Assembly (NCBI GenBank): GCA_013152945.1 | Contig: JAADFL010000203.1 | Span: 1-41,976, forward strand | DNA length: 41,976 bases | Source of the DNA: Deltaproteobacteria bacterium | GTDB taxonomy: Bacteria; Myxococcota_A; JAADFL01 | Direction: 5' to 3' | In this document: positions 35,458 through 41,976 of the stretch, one piece after another | Layout of the letters: every line of letters starts with the position of its first letter | Position numbering within the stretch: the stretch's first letter is position 1 | Notes under the pieces: model-generated | Told to the model about the DNA's origin: nothing | Databases searched by the model: none | Seen by the model: only the letters and a program-made list of their open reading frames with translations | Program-made: the position numbers and the translations under genes

Positions 35458-37664
35458 CAAAAATGGGCAGGCATTCCATTACACCCGCGCCTCGTTCGCT
35501 CCGGGGCTTATTTCCAGCAGCTATTGTTATTGTTTTCTGCCCATCTCTCCTCTTTCCTGGATGCATGGAAGGCTCTACATCGGGCATTACCGGTACAATG
35601 CATTCGAGAACGGATTGCTCGTTCATTGCCATGTTCGAGCCCACCGGACCTGTTTCGGATATCGAGGTCGTGGGAGACTTCAACGGTTGGGTCAAAGGAT
35701 CGGATTACATGCATGATAACAACAATGACGGTGTATACTGGGCCGAACTCAAAGCACCCAAGGGTTGGCATCAATACAGGATACTGGTTGACGGCGAGAC
35801 ATTTCAGGATCCCTTCAATCCCCTTACCCTGTTCGACGAAGCAGGAAGAGAGAACTCCGCCTTTTATATCCCTGACTGTTCCAGGCCCAAGCTTTCGCCG
35901 TACAGTCTCGACGTGAGCCGGGATGGTTCGGTTACGGCACGGGTGCTTTTCGAACAGGGCGCCAAAGGAACAGGGCCGGACAGGGCCGGCACTTTTGCAA
36001 TTTTGGACAATGATTTCGAACTCGAACCGGATGTCGATAACAACGGTACGATATCGATCGAGACTTCGGATCTGCCCCCGGGAAAGCACATTATTCGAAT
36101 CAATGCCGTGGATGAGGCGGGAAAAAAGGCAGATCCCCTTGCCTTGCGGTTCTGGGTGGAAGACAGGAAATTCGACTGGAGAGATGCAATCATATACCAG
36201 GTGATGATAGACAGGTTTCGAAAGGCAGACGGCGCTTTGGATTCATCTTCTTCCATCTCATTCTTTCATGGTGGTGACCTGGATGGAGTGCGGCAGGCTC
36301 TGGAGGATGGATACTTCACAAGCCTCGGAGTGAATGTAATCTGGCTCTCACCTGTGTACGAAAACCCTGAAGGAACATTTACAGGCAGGGACGGCTATCC
36401 TTCACAGGCATATCATGGGTATTGGCCCAGTCAGCCGAGGTCGGTGGAAGAACGTTTCGGCGGTGACGAGGCATTGGCAAGACTGGTCCGGGCTGCACAT
36501 GAAAGAGGTATCAGGATCATGGCGGACCTGGTTTTGAACCACGTAGAAAAAGAACATCCGTATTTCAGGAATTATGGGGGGGCCGGCTGGTTCAACCACC
36601 CTGATGGTGATTGCATTTGCGGCTCAACCTGTCCCTGGTCCACGAGCATCGAGACCTGCTGGTTCGATCCGTTTCTCCCGGATCTGAACTGGAAGAACAC
36701 ACACGTCGTGGAGCAATTGATTTCAGATGCCGAGTACTGGGCCGGCCATTTCGACTTGGACGGTTTCAGGCTGGATGCAGTTCCAATGATGCCCAGGCTG
36801 GCCACCAGGCATCTCGCAAAGGCCATGGAGAAAGGACCCGGGGTGTCCGGTTTGAAGTTTTTCCTGTTGGGAGAGACCTACACCATGAAGCAGGGACAGA
36901 TGCAGATTCAATATTATCTGGGCCCGCACGGACTTTCAGGACAATTCGATTTCCCTGTTATGTGGGCATTGAGAGATGCCCTTGCTGGGCGTTCCACCAT
37001 GGCCGACCTTGACGATGAGATTAAAGCCGGCGAAGATGCCTGGAAAGGTTCCGGGGCCGTTATGGGCATGATCCTCGGAAATCACGATGTGGCTAGGTTC
37101 ATTTCAGATATAAACAATGACAATATTCATGACCCAAGAAACAATCCGCCGGCCAGGCCTCAAACCAAGAAACCATATGAATTGATGAAAATGGCGTGGA
37201 CCTTCCTGTTCACAATGCCAGGCATGCCCGTAATATACTATGGAGATGAATTCGGCATGCCAGGCGCCACAGACCCGGACAACCGCAGAAACATGAGGTT
37301 TCAAAACGATTTGAGTCAAAATGAAAAGGCCTTGCTGGACTATGTTAGAAAACTGGCAAAGGCACGAACCTGTTCCGATGCACTGAGAAGGGGTGAACGG
37401 ACAACACTGGAGGCAAGACCTCTTATCTATGTGTACGCAAGAGATTGCGGAAACGGTTACCCTGCCGTGGTTGCATTCAACTCGGCTATTGAACAACGTA
37501 CCATCAAGATAAATCTGCCTGAAAACATCAAGGTCGCGGCAGGCGCTGAATTCAAAGATATTCTTTCAGGAAAAGCCTGGGGCCGGGCCGGGGAACTTGA
37601 AATCGACATCGGGCCCAGATCTTCAGTTTTGTTGCTTTCCGGCCCCAAATGCAATTCGAGGTGA
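35454..37664 (+). CDS. CBM48-like / GH13 alpha-amylase family lipoprotein
   Basis: 736-aa secreted protein, paralogous to the gene at 28767 without its EGF part. The N-terminal hydrophobic segment ends LLFPGC; Pro before the -1 residue is atypical for a lipobox. A CBM48-like domain (IEVVGDFNGW, WHQYRILVDGE) and a beta linker lead into the GH13 barrel: ADLVLNHV; GFRLDAV with nucleophile Asp441; LGETY with Glu474; and GNHDVAR with Asp545. Region II continues PMM where the paralogue has KH, a change at residues that contact plus-side sugar subsites, so product pattern may differ. PGMPVIYYGDEFGMPGATDPDNRR matches cyclomaltodextrinase/neopullulanase-like enzymes. The ATG overlaps the previous stop (ATGA), indicating translational coupling. 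Confidence 0.88.
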   Translation: MTKMGRHSITPAPRSLRGLFPAAIVIVFCPSLLFPGCMEGSTSGITGTMHSRTDCSFIAMFEPTGPVSDIEVVGDFNGWVKGSDYMHDNNNDGVYWAELKAPKGWHQYRILVDGETFQDPFNPLTLFDEAGRENSAFYIPDCSRPKLSPYSLDVSRDGSVTARVLFEQGAKGTGPDRAGTFAILDNDFELEPDVDNNGTISIETSDLPPGKHIIRINAVDEAGKKADPLALRFWVEDRKFDWRDAIIYQVMIDRFRKADGALDSSSSISFFHGGDLDGVRQALEDGYFTSLGVNVIWLSPVYENPEGTFTGRDGYPSQAYHGYWPSQPRSVEERFGGDEALARLVRAAHERGIRIMADLVLNHVEKEHPYFRNYGGAGWFNHPDGDCICGSTCPWSTSIETCWFDPFLPDLNWKNTHVVEQLISDAEYWAGHFDLDGFRLDAVPMMPRLATRHLAKAMEKGPGVSGLKFFLLGETYTMKQGQMQIQYYLGPHGLSGQFDFPVMWALRDALAGRSTMADLDDEIKAGEDAWKGSGAVMGMILGNHDVARFISDINNDNIHDPRNNPPARPQTKKPYELMKMAWTFLFTMPGMPVIYYGDEFGMPGATDPDNRRNMRFQNDLSQNEKALLDYVRKLAKARTCSDALRRGERTTLEARPLIYVYARDCGNGYPAVVAFNSAIEQRTIKINLPENIKVAAGAEFKDILSGKAWGRAGELEIDIGPRSSVLLLSGPKCNSR

Positions 37665-37667
37665 AAC

Positions 37668-38213
37668 ATGAGTCGTTCAATTATAGACTCGGCCAAACGG
37701 ATGACGCGAACCGTAGAAATATTGGTGGTCCTGATATTCCTGGTTGCAGGGGCCATGCCATCATGCGGCGATCTCCATACATCGGTCGATCAGGAGGAAT
37801 ATCAAAATCACGAAGAGCCGAAGCCTGAAGACCAGTGGAGGCCGAAGGAAAAACCGTCCAATGATTGCAGTTACGGGTACGGCGAAGAATGCCCCGAACC
37901 CGCGGTGGATTGCGGCAAGGCTCCGTGCATCCACGGCATTTGCGTAGACGGTGAAAAAGGCGCTGAAGATTATTGCCTGTGTGACACAGGATATGCAGGG
38001 CTTCTATGCGACACATGCGCAAAAGGATTCAAGCCAAAGGACCTCGAATGTGTGCCTGATTCGCCATGCGCCGGCGGCCCGTGCGTCTTTGGAACTTGCA
38101 GGGAAAAGGACAATGGTTTTTGGTGTGACTGTTACACGGGTTATACGGGTAGACTTTGTGACACTTGTGCCGATGGATACCATTCTGCCGGCATGCAATG
38201 CGTGCCGGATTGA
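37668..38213 (+). CDS. Stand-alone EGF-module lipoprotein
   Basis: 181-aa secreted protein: a basic N-terminus, a hydrophobic core, then MPSC as a possible though non-canonical lipobox. An acidic Glu/Pro/Lys-rich spacer follows, and then two EGF-like modules (KAPCIHGICVDG then CLCDTGYAGLLC; GGPCVFGTCREK then CDCYTGYTGRLC). The protein stops right after the CVPD that in the neighbouring lipoproteins leads into further modules. It thus looks like the EGF portion of the cluster without an enzyme, either a scaffold/docking partner or a truncated paralogue. GAGG is six bases before ATG 37668, only three bases after the preceding stop, so it is clearly part of the operon and is translated. Confidence 0.8.
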   Translation: MSRSIIDSAKRMTRTVEILVVLIFLVAGAMPSCGDLHTSVDQEEYQNHEEPKPEDQWRPKEKPSNDCSYGYGEECPEPAVDCGKAPCIHGICVDGEKGAEDYCLCDTGYAGLLCDTCAKGFKPKDLECVPDSPCAGGPCVFGTCREKDNGFWCDCYTGYTGRLCDTCADGYHSAGMQCVPD

Positions 38214-38288
38214 TTCTATATTGTTAATCCTGATCACGATTGACTGGGACACGTTCACCTAATAGACTCACTGCAACCTGGAGGAAAA

Positions 38289-39758
38289 TTGGAGAGTAAA
38301 TCCGTTCGCAATTTTTTGGTTTGCTTACTGGCCGTTTATCTCTATTCTCCTTCCGTGCCGGCACAAGGCCATGTAATCAGGAAAGACCAGAATACGAGCC
38401 CCGTATTGTTGCAACCGAAAAAGCAGGAAGCAAAGAAACAGAAAGATTCGAGGCACTTGAAACTGAAAATAGAAGAGGGATTCCAGTTCGGTTCGTACGG
38501 CAGGGTCTCAGTTGGTTCGGACATGGAGGGAGGCACGGGAAGGCAGGTAAGGGTGATAGCACACCCTCCGAGATTGCTGGAAGCGCCCTATGCAGAGATA
38601 GACCTCTCCTATACCCAGAAGGTATCGGATACAGGTGCATGTTTTCATACCCAGACGACGCTTGCACTGGGTGAGAAGCTCTTTCATTTCACCGGTGATT
38701 TCACTTCGGACATTGCAGTTCGAAACCTGTACCTCGAAACCAGGGACGCACTTGCCAAGGGCCTTGATATCTGGGCCGGCTCCAGGATGTATCGTGGTGA
38801 CGACGTGTACCTCCTCGATTTCTGGCCCCTGGACGAACAGAATACGGTCGGCGGCGGGCTTGTCTATTCATTCGGCGAAAGCAACGTGCGATTGCACGTG
38901 GGATTCAACCGGCTTAACGACAAGTTCCAGACACAGACAATCGTTGTTCCCGGAGAGAAAACAGGGACCAAGCAGGTTCTTTTCATGGACCGCCAGAGGA
39001 CTGTATTGACCTTGCGTGGAGAGCATCATTTCGAACTTCTTCCGAACCTGAAACTCAAGGCAGTGCTGTACGCAGAAGGACATACCTTGCCGTCGGGAGT
39101 GTACAAGACTCCCGACCGGGACGAGGAAAGACTTCCTGCGGACGCAGGCTGGCTTGCCGGGGCTGAGGCGGGCCTGTACCAACCGGGCACGAGCAACCAT
39201 CTAAATCTTTTCGCCAGGTACGCGTCCGGCCTGGCCGCGTACGACGAGCTGGCCGTCCCTTTCGGCCTGGACAGGAACAAGAAGACATCAGGCGCCAAGG
39301 AGGTTCTGCTTGCTCTCTCGGGCAATTACGAGCCTGCATCGGCAGCAGGTATGCTGCTCGGCGCTTACCTTAGATATTTCGTGGATGCCGACCCGAACGT
39401 ATACGACCGCGACGATGCTTGGGAACTCGGGCTCGCTTTCAGGCCTGCATGGTTTGTAACCGAACACTTTCAGCTCTTGGGAGAGGTCAACATGCAGTAC
39501 CTGAGGCCCAACGGCCTGAACCCGGAAAGCCTGGAACAAGACAAACCTCTTGTGGTCGAGACGGCAATAATGCCGTCCTTATCCCTTGGCAAGGGAAGTT
39601 ATTCAAGACCCCAGTTGAGGCTGATATACGCCCTTACATGGCTCAATGACGCTGCTCTTCGTACCTTTGCCCCCCAAGATCCCTTGCGAAAGAGGTCATT
39701 GAGGCAATTTTTCGGACTCAGCGTGGAATGGTGGTTCCACAGCTCGAGGTACCATTAG
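38289..39758 (+). CDS. Maltoporin-like (LamB family) outer-membrane porin
   Basis: 489-aa predicted outer-membrane beta-barrel. The signal peptide (SVRNFLVCLLAVYLYSPSVPAQ) has a likely cleavage after PAQ or PSVPA. A Lys/Gln-rich N-terminal insert follows, then the LamB pattern: FGSYGRVSVGSD, PYAEIDLSY, LYLETRD, WAGSRMYRGDDVYLLDFWPLD, SRPQLRLIYALTW and a final VEWWFH strand ending in aromatic residues. Many alternating amphipathic strands separate these. Family members form trimers that let maltodextrins or other sugars diffuse across the outer membrane, consistent with the amylases on both sides. Start TTG 38289 lies four bases after GGAGG; no in-frame ATG exists before the mature part. I avoid the symbol lamB because sugar specificity is unproven. 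Confidence 0.85.
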   Translation: MESKSVRNFLVCLLAVYLYSPSVPAQGHVIRKDQNTSPVLLQPKKQEAKKQKDSRHLKLKIEEGFQFGSYGRVSVGSDMEGGTGRQVRVIAHPPRLLEAPYAEIDLSYTQKVSDTGACFHTQTTLALGEKLFHFTGDFTSDIAVRNLYLETRDALAKGLDIWAGSRMYRGDDVYLLDFWPLDEQNTVGGGLVYSFGESNVRLHVGFNRLNDKFQTQTIVVPGEKTGTKQVLFMDRQRTVLTLRGEHHFELLPNLKLKAVLYAEGHTLPSGVYKTPDRDEERLPADAGWLAGAEAGLYQPGTSNHLNLFARYASGLAAYDELAVPFGLDRNKKTSGAKEVLLALSGNYEPASAAGMLLGAYLRYFVDADPNVYDRDDAWELGLAFRPAWFVTEHFQLLGEVNMQYLRPNGLNPESLEQDKPLVVETAIMPSLSLGKGSYSRPQLRLIYALTWLNDAALRTFAPQDPLRKRSLRQFFGLSVEWWFHSSRYH

Positions 39759-39777
39759 CAAACAAGGGAGCGCTCGA

Positions 39778-41862
39778 ATGTTCTATAAAAAGGCAGGTGA
39801 TGATTTCGGGACAGGGTCCGGGGCGGGATCATATATCAACAGGATCGAGTACCTGTTGATTGCCGTAATGGGGCTGTATTTCCCGGCGTGCGTTTCCCCG
39901 CCCCCTGCCTTCGGGAATCTCACGGACAATGTAAAGGATTGGCGGGATGAGATAATCTACCAGGTGATGATTGATAGGTTTGCCGACAGTGATTCTTCGA
40001 ACGATTACAACGTGAACCTGTCCGATCCATCAGCTTACCATGGCGGTGACTGGAAGGGATTGATCAGCAAACTGGACTATCTTCAAACATTGGGGATAAC
40101 CGCGATTTGGATATCACCGGTTGTAAGGAACGTAGAGGAAGACGCCGGCTTTTCAAGCTACCACGGGTACTGGGCACAAGATCTTACGAGGACGAATCCC
40201 CACTTCGGCGATATATCCGCGCTGAAGGAACTCGTGGATGACGCCCATGCAAGGGGCATCAAGGTAATACTCGATATCGTGACCAACCACGTTGGACAAG
40301 TCTTCTTCTACGACATCAACAAGAACGGAGTGCCCGACGAGTTCTTCATCGGGCAGGGCGGCAAGATCATACCCATCGGGCAGGAGGGAGATACGTCCGA
40401 CCTTGTGAGGGTCACCGAATGGGACCCGGATTTCAACATCAACGGGATCCAGGCATGGACGTCACTGGGGCCGTCCGGCGAAGCGCCGGTTGTCTTTGTG
40501 CATGATCCCTCCATCGACCGCGTACCACCTTATCCTCCGCCGCTTGACAAGGCATATGCATACAATCGAAAGGGACGTGTCACTGTATGGACCAAGCCGC
40601 AGGTATGCGGATGCGAGTCCTGGGGATGTCCGTGGAACAACAAATGCCGCAGGGAACAGGAAGTACTCGGCGATTTCCCGGGAGGCCTCAAAGACCTGGA
40701 TACGACCAGGCAGGACGTGAGGAACGCGTTGTTCTGGTCATACAGCAGGTGGGTTGACATCGCGGATTTCGATGCATTCAGGATCGACACGTTGAAACAT
40801 GTTGAACCGGAATTCTTCGATGATTTTTGCCACAGGATGAGACAACACCTGGCGGCACGCGGCAAACACAACTTCTTCATGTTCGGAGAGGCCTTCGATG
40901 GTGACGACAATCTGCTCGGAAGCTATACCAAGGGACAGGGAGTCGACAGCGTATTTTACTTCTCCCAGTATTACACGGTATTCAGGGGAGCACTGATGGG
41001 CGACGGCCAGAGGACTTGTGAGATAGAAAGGCTTCATTGCCGCAGGTTGGGATGCATCTCTGATCCGTGCGGAGAGGGCGGGGCCATTGCATCGGTGTAC
41101 GGGGACCAGGGCAAGACCGGAGGAGTAACAGACGGTGACACTGGCGATCCCTTGAATTCGAGACAGGTGGCCGTCAATTTCATATCCAACCACGACGTAG
41201 GCAGGTTGCTCTTCTTTATGCCCGGTACATGGAGTGAGACCACAAAGCGCAAGACACTGCACCTGGCTCTTGCATACATGATGACAGAAGATGGAATCCC
41301 TTGTCTTTACTATGGAGTCGAGCAGGAATTCAGCGGCGGAAACGATCCTGCGAACAGGGAGACCATGTGGGACCCCGCGAGCTACACCAAGCAGGTATGG
41401 AAGGACGGCAGGTGGCAGGATGCAAGAAGAACCTATGATTCGGACCAGGATGGACTGGATGACACGGTATGGCTTCCGTTCGATACCGGGAACCCCACGT
41501 TCAAGTTCATTCAAAAACTAATCAGGATAAGAAAGGATCACGAGGCATTGAGAAGGGGGAATTTCACAGTCCGCTGGAGCACCAGGACCGCGGACGGCCC
41601 GGACAAGGGCATATTCGCCTTTGAAAGGACATACCATGACCAGACAATGCTTATCGTAATGAATCTTTCCCTGAAAGGTGAAAGTGAGACCAGGAGCAAC
41701 GCAGTCTCAATGTCAGTGAACTTCAGCCCCGGACAAGTGCTTACGGACTTGTTGGATCCCGGGTCCATGTTTACGGTCACGGACAAGGGATGCGAGGCGG
41801 GCAATGGGTGCCTGGATGTCAAGGTCCCTGCCAGGGGTATCAGGATACTGTCCTTGGAATAG
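39778..41862 (+). CDS. GH13 alpha-amylase family lipoprotein without CBM
   Basis: 694-aa secreted enzyme. A hydrophobic stretch ends YFPAC, a possible lipobox with the same unusual Pro at -2 as its neighbours. The GH13 barrel begins almost at once (RDEIIYQVMIDRFADSDSSNDY) and has LDIVTNHV; AFRIDTLKHV with nucleophile Asp337; MFGEAF with Glu371; and ISNHDVGR with Asp473. Two calcium-loop-like segments (DINKNGVPDE and DSDQDGLDD) and a Cys-rich insert (CGCESWGCPWNNKC) occur; the latter sits just before region II and is probably disulfide-bonded. It differs from the two CBM48-bearing paralogues and resembles extracellular alpha-amylases. GGGAG is eight bases before the ATG, 19 bases after the porin gene. 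Confidence 0.9.
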   Translation: MFYKKAGDDFGTGSGAGSYINRIEYLLIAVMGLYFPACVSPPPAFGNLTDNVKDWRDEIIYQVMIDRFADSDSSNDYNVNLSDPSAYHGGDWKGLISKLDYLQTLGITAIWISPVVRNVEEDAGFSSYHGYWAQDLTRTNPHFGDISALKELVDDAHARGIKVILDIVTNHVGQVFFYDINKNGVPDEFFIGQGGKIIPIGQEGDTSDLVRVTEWDPDFNINGIQAWTSLGPSGEAPVVFVHDPSIDRVPPYPPPLDKAYAYNRKGRVTVWTKPQVCGCESWGCPWNNKCRREQEVLGDFPGGLKDLDTTRQDVRNALFWSYSRWVDIADFDAFRIDTLKHVEPEFFDDFCHRMRQHLAARGKHNFFMFGEAFDGDDNLLGSYTKGQGVDSVFYFSQYYTVFRGALMGDGQRTCEIERLHCRRLGCISDPCGEGGAIASVYGDQGKTGGVTDGDTGDPLNSRQVAVNFISNHDVGRLLFFMPGTWSETTKRKTLHLALAYMMTEDGIPCLYYGVEQEFSGGNDPANRETMWDPASYTKQVWKDGRWQDARRTYDSDQDGLDDTVWLPFDTGNPTFKFIQKLIRIRKDHEALRRGNFTVRWSTRTADGPDKGIFAFERTYHDQTMLIVMNLSLKGESETRSNAVSMSVNFSPGQVLTDLLDPGSMFTVTDKGCEAGNGCLDVKVPARGIRILSLE

Positions 41863-41950
41863 GACAAAATAGAACAAGACAGGGACCGGGGCTATAGGTG
41901 AATAGTCGACTTGGGCGAGAAGTTGAAAATCATTGACGGCCCGCGGGTGT

Positions 41951-41972
41951 GGTCGCCTTGTGCAAGGCAACC
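41951..41972. other. Inverted repeat at right edge
   Basis: GGTCGCCTTG (41951-41960) and CAAGGCAACC (41963-41972) are inverted copies with one mismatch around a two-base centre. It follows the last amylase gene by about 90 bases and could be part of a terminator or an operator; no T-run is visible before the window ends. The rest of 41863-41976 shows no gene. Confidence 0.35.
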
Positions 41973-41976
41973 AAAA

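Noticed and set aside
27174-41862. SusC/SusD-type or ABC maltodextrin import genes
   Set aside because: No TonB-dependent receptor, SusD-like or ABC transporter protein is encoded; the only uptake component seen is the LamB-type porin.

Overview
The window looks like chromosomal DNA of a Gram-negative bacterium of the deltaproteobacterial/Myxococcota type. The clues are an outer-membrane maltoporin-like barrel, a prolipoprotein diacylglyceryl transferase, a zinc-ribbon/GYF protein ending in an AgmX/PglI-type (gliding-motility) domain, a response regulator fused to a MshE-type N-terminal domain and TPRs, and secreted lipoproteins with long Asp-Thr repeats and EGF-like modules. Base composition is intermediate. 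This lineage call is an inference from gene content; no rRNA or other phylogenetic marker except dnaA is present.

Left part (1-16.4 kb): housekeeping and accessory genes on both strands. These are a metallophosphoesterase, a histidine phosphatase plus a small-molecule/protein methyltransferase, an orphan DpnA-like adenine methyltransferase, a secreted M3 peptidase of the PepF type, and an uncharacterised 294-aa protein. Then comes a minus-strand operon of an Lrp/AsnC regulator, a class I aminotransferase and an unknown 423-aa protein. It is followed by a plus-strand operon of an unknown protein, a secreted bifunctional-nuclease-domain protein, a degenerate GH133 debranching-enzyme-like protein and an FAD oxidoreductase. 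A GC-rich, apparently structured element lies in the convergent gap at about 7.29-7.40 kb.

Middle part (15.6-27 kb): a minus-strand group of a fused MFS/spermidine-synthase-like/TPR membrane protein, lgt, a small unknown gene and tatD; a MshEN-REC-TPR protein converging on the AgmX-type protein; then dnaA. Three DnaA-box-like 9-mers lie in the divergent gap upstream of dnaA and one lies downstream, so this may be an origin region. A zinc-ribbon protein follows dnaA.

Right part (27.2-41.9 kb): every gene is on the plus strand and almost all encode secreted or surface lipoproteins. After one Asp-Thr repeat lipoprotein comes a tightly packed six-gene unit: an EGF-CBM48-GH13 lipoprotein, an EGF-(DT)n-GH15-like lipoprotein, a CBM48-GH13 lipoprotein, a stand-alone EGF lipoprotein, a LamB-type porin and another GH13 lipoprotein. 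Read together, this is an extracellular starch/glycogen-degrading locus: surface endo-amylases and a glucoamylase-like enzyme would cut alpha-glucans, and the porin would admit maltodextrins or glucose. It parallels the Bacteroidetes Sus system in logic but uses EGF modules and Asp-Thr stalks, and it has no SusC/SusD. It is the most interesting system in the window. No inner-membrane maltodextrin transporter or regulator is visible here.
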